Source: Schistosoma mansoni
Taxonomy: Eukaryota > Platyhelminthes > Trematoda > Strigeidida > Schistosomatidae
Direction: 5' to 3'
DNA length: 64,000 nt
Assembly: GCF_000237925.1 (NCBI RefSeq)
Contig: NC_031495.1
Span: forward strand, 46,661,262 to 46,725,261
Shown here: piece after piece, positions 11,588 through 23,614 of the stretch
Position numbering within the stretch: position 1 is the stretch's first letter
How the letters are laid out: every line of letters begins with the position of its first letter
Program-made: the position numbers and the translations under genes
The notes under the pieces: model-generated
Seen by the model: the letters and a program-made list of their open reading frames with translations, nothing else
Told to the model about the DNA's origin: nothing
Database searches by the model: none

Positions 11588-13228
11588 ACTGATGATTATA
11601 GAAACTTGACAAATATATTTGAGAAATCTTATTCACAATTTGATTTTGTTTCAAAAACTTTTCAAAGTGAAGCTAAAAAACTTTCACATGAAATGAATAG
11701 AAGATTTCATGATAGATTTGAAGAATTTAAGCTGAATGTCAAAGCTTATAAATCAGAAAACGTTGCCTTGAATCAAATCGGTATAAATACATTAAATATT
11801 GACATGAAAAATATGCAATTAGAGTATGAAATGCTCAATTATCTACTTCATAAATGTATAGCTATACATGAAAGAAAATTTTCTATTTGTTTAAATGAAT
11901 CACAAAAGATTTGTAAGACGTTAACAAAAAATCCTGAATTACAAGGTGTATGGCTTAATGATCTATGTGCTTATTATTATCAACCTGAAGAGTTTTGTGA
12001 GTTATCCACTTATATGAATGAATTGAGACATAATTGTGTTTTAGATATGAAAGTCATTGAAATGGAATTCGGATTTAGTAGTTATCTTTTAGAATTATAT
12101 GAATTACTGAAATCGTTTAAAAAATCAATGAAAATTGAAATACTCACAAATAAAAGTGAAGTAAACAAAGAAGGTATCCAATGGATAGAAACAGAAGAAG
12201 AAATTATTGATAAAATTGAATTTATTGATGTAACCATGACTCCTAAAGTTAACAATCTTTTAAACTCATTTATATTATCAACTACATTGTTTAGATTAAT
12301 CTTTATACTACTTATATATCAAGCGCATAAATATATTTCAAATTATTTATTAGATATCAATTTTGATAATTTATATTTTAAGTTAAAATATCAATTATCC
12401 ATTACAAAACTTTTAATTGATGACAAAATAATGTTATCCCCTTTGAAATCCATTCAAAAGTTTTTAATACTACTGAATTATTTCAGTAGTATATGGATGA
12501 ATATTAAAAATTCTTCGAAAAATTTATTTTTAGTTATAATGATTGGATCAATACTATTGTGTATATTTTATTTAGATTCACAAACATATAATTTAGTAAA
12601 TTTATTAGATATACTACTATTAAATCATATAAAATTCAATGATAATATAACTGAAAAGTTTCAAAAAGTTATCATATCTAATTATACAACAAAGATGATT
12701 GATACTATTATTGAAACTAATTTTGTAAAAGACATTGAAAATGGTTTATTTAAAGAGATGACCAAAGTGATATTACAAAATATTGAACAATTAAACGACA
12801 ATCATTTAAATTATAATATTAATGAATGTCGAAGATATGGACTTAAAACAGAATTAAAGTATAATAATCATTTTTATTCTTTATGGATGATATTTATGGT
12901 GTTAACAGTCACATCAACTGGTTTGTTATATATGCGTCATAGAATCGTAGAACTTTTTTATCCAGAGCATATAAAACGTCGCAAAGTAGCTTTGTCCAGT
13001 TATTTGTTAGCACTAAGTCGTAATTATCCAATTGAATCATATCAACAAACTTCTGATCATGGACAAAGTGATTGTTTACAAGAAGAAATGAGAAATTTAC
13101 CAGAACTATCAATTCTAGGTAGAATATATTCAAAATTGATATATCTATTTAGTTTCGATAAAAGTATCTGCTCTATATGCTATGGTAAGTTTCAACCATA
13201 CCCTAAAGACAACGTAACAATTGGTTAA
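11588..13228 (+). CDS. Gene A exon 3: DC-STAMP domain, truncated RING
   Basis: Encodes residues 752-1297 in phase 0 after acceptor TTGCTTAG|ACT. A long helical ectodomain region contains the paired-Cys pattern of DCST proteins (ICLNESQKIC, LCAYYYQPEEFC). The DC-STAMP domain follows: a TM with IYQAHKYISNYLLDINFDN, a SPLK element, further TMs, and MRHRIVELFYPEHIKRR, equivalent to gene B's LRHKLLNFFYPKRSKYR. The C-terminus opens a RING (CSIC 1279-1282) but loses about eight residues relative to gene B and ends at TAA 13226-13228. Beyond the stop, the same frame still aligns with gene B's RING (second stop TAG 13265-13267). A donor-like G|GTAAGT at 13185 could instead splice to an unseen exon; I saw none. 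AATAAA signals lie about 290 nt downstream. Confidence 0.85.
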   Translation, partial: TDDYRNLTNIFEKSYSQFDFVSKTFQSEAKKLSHEMNRRFHDRFEEFKLNVKAYKSENVALNQIGINTLNIDMKNMQLEYEMLNYLLHKCIAIHERKFSICLNESQKICKTLTKNPELQGVWLNDLCAYYYQPEEFCELSTYMNELRHNCVLDMKVIEMEFGFSSYLLELYELLKSFKKSMKIEILTNKSEVNKEGIQWIETEEEIIDKIEFIDVTMTPKVNNLLNSFILSTTLFRLIFILLIYQAHKYISNYLLDINFDNLYFKLKYQLSITKLLIDDKIMLSPLKSIQKFLILLNYFSSIWMNIKNSSKNLFLVIMIGSILLCIFYLDSQTYNLVNLLDILLLNHIKFNDNITEKFQKVIISNYTTKMIDTIIETNFVKDIENGLFKEMTKVILQNIEQLNDNHLNYNINECRRYGLKTELKYNNHFYSLWMIFMVLTVTSTGLLYMRHRIVELFYPEHIKRRKVALSSYLLALSRNYPIESYQQTSDHGQSDCLQEEMRNLPELSILGRIYSKLIYLFSFDKSICSICYGKFQPYPKDNVTIG

Positions 13229-13515
13229 CAATGTTTTCTGGCAATTATGAATGAAGACAGCGAATAGGAAACTTGTTTAGATAATAATTTTAAAACAACT
13301 ATTTATTGAAAAGAAAAACATTCATCTGCTGAACAATAATTTAAACTTAACAACTAATAATAATTATTCCTGATCTATACAAAGACGATTTTTCTTTTAT
13401 TAGTAGTTCTAGCAGTACACTTTACATAGAAACGATATGTAATGTATGGATTATTGTTGGACTATATTAACTATGTATTGTTTATTAAAAATAATGAATA
13501 ATTATTATTTCCAAT

Positions 13516-13525
13516 AATAAATAAA
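13516..13525 (+). promoter_or_regulatory. Polyadenylation signals, gene A
   Basis: Two overlapping AATAAA hexamers, about 290 nt after the gene A stop, in the expected orientation. Confidence 0.45.
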
Positions 13526-13529
13526 GTAT

Positions 13530-15735
13530 GCTGAAATGACTTTTTTATTTTTTTTATACTTATCATGATCAATGGGATTACAGGTGGATAGAAACTGACA
13601 ACAGACCTTAGTGAAATTCTTTCTAACACCAAACTAACGTTACTATAAGGAGAATTAGTTGTTAATTATTTTCAAATTATTGTTTGTTGTAAGCGATTCT
13701 CGTCCATGCCACATACATCACACCAAAAAAATTTGATCAGGAAGTATATGCATTACCAGAAGACTGAACGTTAAAAGTGCTAAAAAGTTTGTGAATCCCC
13801 CAAGAAATTATGATCTGTATGACTGTGGACAAAAATTTCCTAATAAATATCTAAGTGGCTTGCAGTGTAGTGTTTTTGTTTCATTTGAATACAATTTTTA
13901 TTCTTCATCATGAATACAGGGACTTTCTTGGAGTAGTTGTGATCCGCTTTTACAGTAAGCCAGATATTCACTTCTATATAGAACAAAATATATGGAGGCC
14001 GCCAATGAAAATGATCATCTGAGTTGTCAAATCGAACTGATATAAACTTTGGACATGCCACTGTCCTAAAACCTTATCTAACAACTTGTAAAATAATCTG
14101 GATTGGTTATTCATTACCCGGTCATATTATCGGTTTCCTGGCTTGTATACATCGGCGTATAGTGTAAGCAAAAGTTTCTTGAATAGTTGTCCTCTCTTAT
14201 ACTATTCATTTAAAAAGGATTTAATACAAGCTAGTCAGCTATTGAATAGTTATGTAGTGAATGAAAATTCAGCTAAGGTGAACCAATTTATAACTTTGTG
14301 CAAAAGTACACACGGCCTTTGTAAATTATGAAAATAATACATTAAATACGTCATTTATACGTGTTTCTTAAGTTGTCCTTTATAAACTCCATCATCTAAG
14401 CCTGGTTCTATTCCAATCGCTCTCTATTTTCCTTGCTGTTTTCTTCATCTCAATCTACTACTGATATGCATTCCACTTCATATTCTCTGTACATACTACT
14501 AATATCTATCCACATGAAAAGCGCACACCACAGTCATACATTTATGTATTGATGTTAACGACTGATTTTTTTTCAGAATGCTCAAAGTGATAAAAAAGCT
14601 CACAAATTAACAAAATATTTATTCATCTTTTATAAGTAGACAAATAGTTTTAGCTAAGCAGATAATTTGTTAGAAATCAAAATGTAACAGACGTAGCCTA
14701 GAGCAAACTTATGAAACAATCAATGATGTTGAAAAGATGGAAGGAAACAAATTCCATCTTCTTTATTTTTTTCTCATATTCATATGGCAAGATATCAGAT
14801 ATAAATATGGTTGTAATTTGTAGATATTTATCATCATTGAAAGAAAATCAGTTCACAATTACTTGAATCCATTAATTCAGTTAAAATTAATAATAGTCAG
14901 AAAGTGAACAGCTTTTTTTAAAAATATATTTTGCAATTTAGGAATATTGTAAGCTGGTTTTATAAGTTTTAGAAATCCTGATATCATAGTCATATGTTAC
15001 AAACCTGTAGATGGGAATTATTCATTAAGTTAGCTTGATAACTCAAAATTATTTTAAAAAGCGGCTTGTTGTCTCGGTGACACTTATTAATTGGATATTA
15101 GTTGATTTGGCCGCATAACATGTTTATGGAAAGTCTGCACAGATATAGTGATATCTTAATTGTCATGTAAACGAGGTTTGATAAAGGGTCTATTCAATAT
15201 AATCGGATATATTTTCATAAATGGCATTTTATTAGTGGTTTACTACTGAATGACCATATTTTATTTAGCAGAGGTCTTTTAAGTATCACTTTAATCATAA
15301 AATTCACCAAACTATGCTTATATTTAAACTTATTTACCTTCAACGGATTATTATACAAACAAACAGGCGAACTAGGAATGGGATCTCCCACATTAAATTC
15401 ACTTACGAGAATGAAAATACACATAATTAGTTGTCATCTTTGGATTGCTTAGTTAAAAATAATCAGTGTATAACTCTGAATCTAACCACATATCGAAGGG
15501 CAAAACACTCTAATCAATATATTGACTTCAATTAGGCATATTCATTCAGTGCGAAATTCTCTCTGGCTCTAAACCTCTTAAAACGGGCGACAAGGATCAT
15601 TACGTATTAGGATGGTAAGCAAAAGGAACAGAAGAATGGTATTAACATCTAATGGTTTGATAATTTTCCCATAAATATTACTTAAAATGTACTAAAACGA
15701 GCCGATTTATTACCAAACAGTATTTCAAAAGAAAT
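13530..15735. other. Intergenic, nothing recognised
   Basis: AT-rich sequence between the convergent genes. Short open frames occur at 13840-14061, 14143-14331 and 15215-15424, but none shows motifs, splice sites or composition that would support a gene. Confidence 0.4.
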
Positions 15736-15739
15736 ATCG

Positions 15740-15965
15740 TGGATTTGTTACCTACGTACTTATACCTATTACCCCACTTGGAGCATGGATTGTCAACCAG
15801 CATTCTATAAAAAACTCTAACCTGGTCTGTTCTCTTCAGATGTCTCCAAGTGTTGTACTTCCTTTTAATATCTGCCTCTGACACTATGGAAGACATGATA
15901 AACTTCCCAAAGAATACATTGATGTACATTAGATATCCATTCGGATTCATAAGCCTACAGGATGA
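15740..15965 (-). mobile_element. Old, diverged RTE2 3'-end fragment
   Basis: On the minus strand an open frame reads EADIKRKYNTWRHLKR..DQVRVFYRMLV. This matches, with many substitutions, the C-terminal end of the RTE2 ORF ([28 protein letters not shown] at 36898-36990). It is far more diverged than the other copies here, so it is an older insertion. Confidence 0.6.
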
Positions 15966-16822
15966 CCAACAATGCTTTTGATACCTAAAAGCTTTGTCTT
16001 CATCACTCTTTAACTTATAGATGAGCAAGACAGACTTGAAATTAAGATTTAATTAGCTGTCAGGAGACTGTACTATGCAATAAGAATCATTATTAATGAA
16101 GAAACAATATCCATTTTTCACGTAGATGGTATATAAACGGTTGAGTCAGATCTTACCAATTTATATGGATGTGTTCACGCGTACATAAGGAGTAGTAATT
16201 GTGATAAGTATGTTAGAATGCTTGTACATGCATCCAACTAGCTGTAGAAATGAATGAAATTTGATTTTAAATCACTAATTGTGGTTTTTAGTGAAAGTTG
16301 ACTAAGGTGAATACTGAGGTTTGTTGATGCCTTACCGCCTCAGTTTATGAAAACAATTTGCACTTCAACTGAACCCAACTCGGTAATGTGGACTTAGCAT
16401 CTAGTGTGTTGTTTTAGTGTATATTTTGATGATCCTGAATCTAAGAGATTCACATCGTGTAAGTGATTTTAACGTTTGTGTACAATAGTTTTCCTATACT
16501 TCAAGCATTTTTAGGTTGTATATTTTCATTCCCACAGTCACTTAGATAGTCTTCCCTGTCTCTCTAATAATGCCGACATTCCATGTACCTTGTTTATTTA
16601 TGCTCTGATTGTCAGAAAGGACATGAGGTTGTTGATTTAGGAAGGATCTCAGCTTTAACGATGAGGCGTAATAACTTTGTTTTTGATAGTGAGGCAGGCG
16701 ATCTGGCGTCACTTTGGAAACAGATACTTATGCAGTTGGTTCACAAGATTCAAATATTTTTCACATAATTTCTGTTCTTCATAGTTGTATTCACTGACCA
16801 CTTAATGTTTATAAATATTTAG

Positions 16823-17070
16823 TGATTTATGAAACAATTGAACAATTGAGTGTTCGTATTGAGTGTATCAAAAATATAGTTTTTTGTTACATTTTTTCAT
16901 TGTTATCTGTTTTACCTGGATTTATAATAGGGCATTTAATATTAAATAGTCGAATATCAACTGTGAGAGCCCAGTTTGGATTAAATTATTTGAAATCAAG
17001 ATCATTAGTAATCATGATTAGATCGTCACTGATGATTTCTTTTTTTAAAATCTTTCACTCTGCAGAATAA
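16823..17070 (+). other. Exon-like open frame with a hydrophobic segment (unassigned)
   Basis: An open frame begins right after an ATTTAG acceptor-like site, in the same phase as exon 2 of gene A. It contains a membrane-like stretch (FCYIFSLLSVLPGFIIGHLIL) and then a basic segment. No family was recognised and no convincing donor was found. It could be a stray or decayed exon or chance. Confidence 0.2.
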
Positions 17071-19855
17071 AATAAATTCATGCTATTTTATGGTTCCTCA
17101 CGAGCTACATACAACATAAAATTGCAATTGTTAATATAATTATTAACAAATACTTGACATACTTTCGTTTGTGAAGCTTGGAAGATTGTCCAAAACCTAA
17201 CCAGAATCATTAAAATCATTAAAAAGTATAAGATAAATTGTATATGAATGAACATAGTCAAGATCAATGTATCTTTATGTGTTGAAAAATATTGTACTGC
17301 AAATTAGGATCGGTGTTATAGTTAGTGGTAATCATTAAGATAAGAGTTCTGTAAGGCTGATGACATCGATAAGTCATTGGGTAATCGCTCAACATAATAG
17401 ACTTAACAACTATGTTAGGGATGAATATCAGCAGACGAAAATAAGATAAAAAGTGTACAAGGCTGAAAAAAACTTAAAAAGTAATAGAGGTTGTTTAATA
17501 AACATCCAATCATCATGGCAGGGAAAGGATGGTTACATATTCCATCATTAGAGATAAATAACGTCGGAAGCTTTTGACGGCTATTGACTTTGTAAATGGA
17601 ATGAGATTGGTGTTTTTTATCTGTTAATTATTTTGAATACATCATTTAAATTGACTTCATGTTCACTATCTAGAAGCTATCTACTAATTTGACCTGTGAA
17701 TCCCTAGAAGTAGAAGTCCCTCTCTCTGTCCTTTTTATATACTTGCTACCTCAAGTATATGTAAGTTCGTATGTGCTAATAAAGGTGACGCCCGAAATGT
17801 ATTGATCTACCTTTGAATGATGTAACGAACACTTGGCGTTGTATAGTGAGACTGGTTGAGTTGAAAAGGGGCTTATTTTCTGTGTCACCTTGATTTCCTC
17901 ATCGATTCTTCCTGAAATCTCATGTCGTTTGGACGTAAGGTGGTTGAATATATGTTTGTTTCCCAACAGTTTTCCATTTTTTATCCGTAGGATGTTCTTT
18001 TCCATAGTTCGCGATAAATTCCACTGGATATCAACAATTTATGAGATGGATTTCTAGAATAGGAAATTCCTCATTTATTTCATCGTTTGATAGTAACACT
18101 CTAACTCTAATGAAGTGCGTTTTCAATAGACGCCTTTTATAGCTGATAGGGAAAAAGCTTTTACAGTTTAAATTCAGTTCCATTATTTTTTCGTTTTACA
18201 TTAAAATCTGAAAAATTAAATCGATTATCTTTTACATATTCTGTTGTAAATGTTATGTTTTGGTCAGAGTTGCTAAATTGATTAGGCTACCGAGAAGTAT
18301 GATCTTTATCATCACGTTTAATGGACATTTCATCAGAATATTCATTAGGACTTTTACTTATAAAATCGTTAGACTTCAAAGGGTATCTGATGGCTATTAT
18401 TTAATTTTCAATATCAGTCTACTAACTAGAGCAGATGCCCTGATGTTGTTATTATTTACTTTGAATAACATCTTACAAAATTTATTCGTTATAGAATGAT
18501 CATATGGGTTCTTTTACCTTATAGATGAATTTAGTATTTGTAATGAGCAGATTTGATCTAGTTAAAGCCATAATAGATATTGAGTTTGCTTATCACTTTT
18601 GAAAAATTTAAACCGTACCTACTTTTAGTGTACTAACACATTTAACTCAAACAACGACTAAAAAGAATAATGTGAATGATTTCTGACTTACTGGATACCT
18701 GAAACAATAAATCAGATATGTTTGCATCCAGTTATTTAGTTTCACCCCACAAGACTTACTCGTGAATAGATGATAAAGAAAAAAATTTTGTTTCAGAGGA
18801 TAAAGTTTGATTTATGAAACGATTTATCAATTCGATAATCTTGACAGTACATGTTTAAAAGATTATAGTACTCAAATGAGTGTTTTTTTACAGACAGAAA
18901 TCTGGTTACAAATAATTGGTTTTTGAATATGAAGTTTTAAAAAAAGGCAAAATAATCAAGTTACTAAGTATTAATTCTATTTTGAAGTTTACCTACGTCT
19001 GTAATGAGATCCTGTCAGTTTTGTTTAGTACAATAAAGCTTCTTTGTTTGTCTAGACCATTCAGTAACTTCACTAAATGTAAAATCTATTTATAATTCTT
19101 TGATTAAGCACAAGCTAACAAAATGACAACTAAATATTTTCCAAAATAATCGATTCACATTAAGATTTTATCAAATAATATCAGTAATTTATCATAGATA
19201 ACTGATCACGAACAGATTTCTTTCATTCTTCCTGTGATTTTCATTCGAAGGTTGAAATTTTTCGCTCGGTAATTTAGTTAATTCTTTTAAAATTCACTAA
19301 AATATTATTCATTTTTAGAATCAACAAAATATTTGAAAAATTCCCATATTTTGGCTTAGAACAATATATATAAGCGGACAATAATGTTTCCGATTAGATC
19401 GTCATCAGGCTTTACCGCAATATACCGTAATGTTCATATGCATATACGAAATTAAACCAGTCAAGGCAGTTTATGAGTCAATGATAACAGCGAAATAGAT
19501 TACATAATTAGAAATAATAATAAGTGAAGAGTACAAATTGGTAGTGTCATGACAGGTGTACTGGTTGTGATAAGAATAATAAAAGGCTTGAATCAATGTC
19601 ACGCAATAGGAAACAGATCGATGAATTGAAAAATACAGATGCTAAGATAACATTCATAAAAATTGTAAGATTACGTAATAAGTGTTCAGATAATTGGACC
19701 ATGGAGCGTATACATGAGAACAGAAGAGGGTGGGAGAGGGTGAGTGAAGAAACAAATAAATAAACGAACAAAGAGTATGGAAAATAATAATAAAGTAACT
19801 CATTTACTAAGACCAAGAGAGAAATAAAGGTGTTACAAATTTCTTATGAATACAA
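17071..19855. other. Intergenic, nothing assigned
   Basis: AT-rich. Open frames at 17751-18005 (-), 18260-18499 (+) and 19547-19816 (-) have no recognisable motif. Confidence 0.35.
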
Positions 19856-19859
19856 AACC

Positions 19860-20190
19860 TTGAATTGTTGGCTCGAATCCCTTTAGATTCTGCTATGTGT
19901 AAGAGACGAGATCAAACTCTATAAGGAAAACTAATAAGAATACGATAAATCACTTTAAATGACCTATTTCTGTCAACTACATGATCACTATAGATCAAGT
20001 GTGATAGAACAGAACTGCGTATTATCTTGACGGTACCCTTTTCTAACCACAAAGGTAAGTGTTCACTAACTCTTTGACTCAGTTGTCTGGCAGTGTGCCC
20101 AATATAGCATTCTACACAGGAGCAGCTGAATTCGAAAATACAATTAGAAGTGGCATAACTAGGTAACTAATTCTTCAGTTAACGAATCAC
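19860..20190 (-). mobile_element. Penelope-like element fragment (GIY-YIG region, decayed)
   Basis: The minus strand of 20040-20180 encodes FEFSCSCVECYIGHTARQL followed by EHLPLWLEKG. This is the PLE GIY-YIG core seen also at 108-623 and 20445-20660, but flanked by frameshifts and stops. Confidence 0.6.
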
Positions 20191-20369
20191 TATAGATCGG
20201 GTCGAATACGATAGATATAGGTTAACCCCATTAAACTTTCTCTTAATCGTCTTGATTGGTTTAATAATTTCATATAAGCATATAAATATTATTGTATATT
20301 AGAGTAAAATCTGATGAGGATCAAATCGAAAACAATATTGTTCACTTATATATTAAAAGACTAATATTT

Positions 20370-21360
20370 GAACGAAGAATATTCTTTTCGATAAATTCTC
20401 TTCAGGTTCTACAATTCATATATCCAAATTAATAATCCGAAAAAATGGCCAACTTTAAGGCAAAGTGCTCCACAGGAGTAAGCATTTATCAGTTCGATTG
20501 CTCCTGTGGAGCAAGTTATATTGGTCAAAGTTCTAGGAATTTACATTTTCGTGCTCATGAACACCTCCCAGCGTGGCTAAGTAAAGGTCTGGTGAAGAAG
20601 GTAAACAGCTCGATATTGGTCCATTTAATGCAAGCTGGTCATAGTGACAGTATAAACTAATCCTTTCCAATTACTTATAGGGTCAGTCATTTCTTGCTAA
20701 AGCTTCGCAGAATTAAAGTCATCCAAACGGCCGAAGCAGTAACCATCTAAATGAAGAAACCGGAGCTATGCGTACAGAAGAAATATTCCCCCCCTCCCCT
20801 GGCCAACCATAAGGCCAGTTAATCAATAGTAATCTTAGCTATTGGATGACCTAATTTGACTATTGTACTTACGACCTTTCGTAGTCAAATGTAATTGTCT
20901 CTCTTTATTCACAAATCTCTGTATTATTATTACTAATATTGGTTAAACATCATTATTAATTTCCCCTATACATGATTCATTCACTTCGCATTCATCCCTC
21001 CTTATTAAGTCTTACCAATTTTTCACACAATTTAATCTTCCACTCGATCGAATTGTAATCGCACTATCACATCTCTCTCACCCTATCTGACCCATATTTA
21101 TTCTGATCACAGATCTTAAATTTTCACTTAACATATATACAGATTCAAGTTAACATTCTATATGAGTCATATCAACATTAACAATTTTATTCTATTTGAT
21201 TTGACATTCTTAAATTTACATGCTTTAAACGATGTACTTTGCCTTTAACGTGACCATTTTTTCGGATTATTAATTTGGATATATAATTGTAGAACCTGAA
21301 GAAAGAATTTATCGAAAAGAATATTCTTCGTTCAAATATTAGTCACTTATATACGTTGAT
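20370..21360 (+). mobile_element. Penelope-like element remnant with inverted terminal repeats
   Basis: The left end (20370-20465: 'gaagaatattcttttcgata', 'aggttctacaatt', 'aataatccgaaaaaatgg') is repeated in reverse complement at 21240-21350. The right-hand repeat extends inward to about 20930, as judged from the + strand copy at 55128-55440. Between them is the C-terminal GIY-YIG part of a PLE ORF: YQFDCSCGASYIGQS, then EHLPAWLSKG, open 20445-20660, with stops and AEAVTI further on. Penelope-type elements carry LTR-like repeats in direct or inverted order, which fits. RT is missing, so this is a non-functional remnant. Confidence 0.7.
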
Positions 21361-21423
21361 CTAAATAACATAAATATTGTATAAATTCAAATAGAAAATA
21401 GAAAATCACAAAACAATGAAGTG

Positions 21424-21433
21424 TTTATTTATT
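21424..21433 (-). promoter_or_regulatory. Polyadenylation signal, gene B
   Basis: TTTATTTATT on the plus strand gives overlapping AATAAA on the minus strand, about 150 nt beyond the gene B stop. Confidence 0.45.
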
Positions 21434-21576
21434 GATTTTTTATTTTTTAATAATTATAAACACACAAAAATAGAATATAATAAATTCATAAATCATAGTT
21501 TACATATGAGATCAGTGTTTAATTATTGATTCATTTAATTATTTTTTTTTCTAAATCAAAGAAAAAAACTTTTCAC

Positions 21577-23343
21577 TCAGTGATTAATTCTGAAAAAATT
21601 TTTTTCTTTTAATGCTAAAATATTTTTATTAATTTGTTTTAATTTTTCATAATTTCTATCTAAACAAGTGATACATATTTTATGATTATTAAATAATGTA
21701 ATTAAACAATATTGACATATAGTTGTATTATCATATGGGCATATATATATAAATGATTCTTTACAAATTTTATATTTTTCCATACATATAATACAATTAA
21801 TTTTTTTATTTTGTTTAAATATACTACTTAATAATGAATTATGTTGATATAAATATGAATTAGATAAACGTTTAATAATTTCTAATTGTAATAGATTTTT
21901 TCTTGATTGATAAACAAGTAAATTACGTTGAGTGATCAATTGACGTCGTCTATTCACTAATAATTTATTATATAGATGAATATAACGATATTTTGAACGT
22001 TTAGGATAAAAGAAATTCAATAATTTATGTCTTAAACGTAATATATAACCAGATAGTAAACATAGAATGATCATAAATAACCATAATATACTAAAATGTA
22101 TAATGTATTTAGACTTTGTATATTTAGCTTTAGGACTACATATATTTAAATTATAAATAAGATTTATTTCACTAGCATATTGTAACATTTTGATGCCTTT
22201 TTGAAGTAATTCAATGAATATTCCATCACCTTGTAAAATGAATGATGTTGAATAAGTTTGTTGAGTTGGATAATTTCGGTCATTCATTTCATTGCCAACT
22301 TTAAATGTTGTACTTGATACTTCATCTAATACTTGAACCAATTCACTTATACAAAAATCAATAAAGAATATTATAGATAAACAGAAACCAAAACCAACTA
22401 TTTTGATCAAATTTTGAATTACACGTTTTAATTCAGTTCTTGTATACATTTGTTGATGACATATTATATTATTCAATTCATACCCTTTTAGTGGTAGTAA
22501 CGTTTCACGTGATTCTTTTGAACGTTTATGATCAATTTCTTCAAATGGTGATTCAATGTAAATATTATCATGATCCGGATCCAATAGATAATTTGTTATA
22601 TAGATATGAGCTTTATAAAATACAACTAAACAAATTGTTCTTAATAAATAAGTTAAAATTAAACTTAGTTTAACGATAACATATATGATTTCTTTTGTAT
22701 GTTGAGTTACACGATCAATAACTTTAGAACTTTGATTAAACCAATTAGTGATTTGTTCGAATTGAAATAATTTACGTTGTATAGTGAAGTGAAATGTTTG
22801 TTTAATGTTATATAAATCTTGTTGAGCTTGTAAAAATAAAGAACCGAATCCGCTAGAATAGCCTATTTTCTCTAAACTTGAACTACACTGATTAATTGCA
22901 TTTTCAAGTGCTTGATCAGTTGGACACGCTAAACCAGAAGCAATTTTACGTAAACAAGTATTTTTTATCAATAAAGGATAGCGTGTTGCTGCAATGAGAA
23001 TAGTTTGTAAACGACTACATGCTTTAATTGATGATTGTTTACATATCATTGCACGTGTTTTGTAGAAGACCATACATGTGGTTTGCATACGAGTTTCTAT
23101 ATTGTATTCTACTTGTAAGCCATCCTCAATACGATCAGTTATTTGTTTTATTATACTTTTATTCACACTTTTGTCTTTCATCATTGTAATAATGCTATTT
23201 TTACTTGCTTCAGCTTTTTTAATCATTTCATACTTAGCCTGTTTAGCCATTTCCAAAGACATACGGGCATACATATTCGTCTCATTGATACCTGAGCCAA
23301 GAAAAGATTCAGCACGTTTCACCATGGTTTTCGCTTTTTCAAT
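21577..23343 (-). CDS. Gene B exon 3: DC-STAMP domain and C-terminal RING
   Basis: Last exon of gene B, residues 616-1203, phase 0 after acceptor TTCGTTTAG|ATT. The helical ectodomain carries Cys pairs (ICKQSSIKAC, GLACPTD). The DC-STAMP hallmark follows: KAHIYITNYLLDPDHDN, then PFEEIDHKR and ETLLPLKGYE. Two more membrane segments and YILRLRHKLLNFFYPKR come next, as in DCST1/DCST2. The C-terminal cluster CIIC(1132-1135)-x14-C-x7-CQYC-x10-CITC(1172-1175) is a RING-type C4C4-like zinc site, as found at the end of DCST proteins. Family knowledge: DCST1 and DCST2 are sperm membrane proteins needed for gamete fusion in several animals, and DCST1 also acts as an E3 ligase. The role here is inferred. 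The exon is intact. Confidence 0.9.
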   Translation of the reverse strand: MEKAKTMVKRAESFLGSGINETNMYARMSLEMAKQAKYEMIKKAEASKNSIITMMKDKSVNKSIIKQITDRIEDGLQVEYNIETRMQTTCMVFYKTRAMICKQSSIKACSRLQTILIAATRYPLLIKNTCLRKIASGLACPTDQALENAINQCSSSLEKIGYSSGFGSLFLQAQQDLYNIKQTFHFTIQRKLFQFEQITNWFNQSSKVIDRVTQHTKEIIYVIVKLSLILTYLLRTICLVVFYKAHIYITNYLLDPDHDNIYIESPFEEIDHKRSKESRETLLPLKGYELNNIICHQQMYTRTELKRVIQNLIKIVGFGFCLSIIFFIDFCISELVQVLDEVSSTTFKVGNEMNDRNYPTQQTYSTSFILQGDGIFIELLQKGIKMLQYASEINLIYNLNICSPKAKYTKSKYIIHFSILWLFMIILCLLSGYILRLRHKLLNFFYPKRSKYRYIHLYNKLLVNRRRQLITQRNLLVYQSRKNLLQLEIIKRLSNSYLYQHNSLLSSIFKQNKKINCIICMEKYKICKESFIYICPYDNTTICQYCLITLFNNHKICITCLDRNYEKLKQINKNILALKEKNFFRINH

Positions 23344-23614
23344 CTAAACGAAATAAAATAAACTATTTTGTTAACTGAAGTTCATATAGTTGTTGTTTAA
23401 TTAGAAGTATGATGTATAAGCATAAACTTCAATTTTATTTAAGTAGTTGTATTCAGGTGTGTTTGTGTCGTTCGAACTTACTGAAAATGTAATTTGTAAC
23501 CCATGAATTGAATGTAGAATTTCAAGAAAAGGTATTTTTGTCACAAAATCAATGTTAAGGAAAGGATGTATTAAAAATGATGTCTAAATGTTGACTGAGA
23601 ATAAACTCCACGTT

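Noticed and set aside
13185-13190. GTAAGT donor inside gene A exon 3
   Set aside because: Reading straight through aligns with gene B's RING (K-F/K-Y, then DN.TI), and no downstream exon with the remaining cysteines was seen. It was kept as an alternative but not used in the model.
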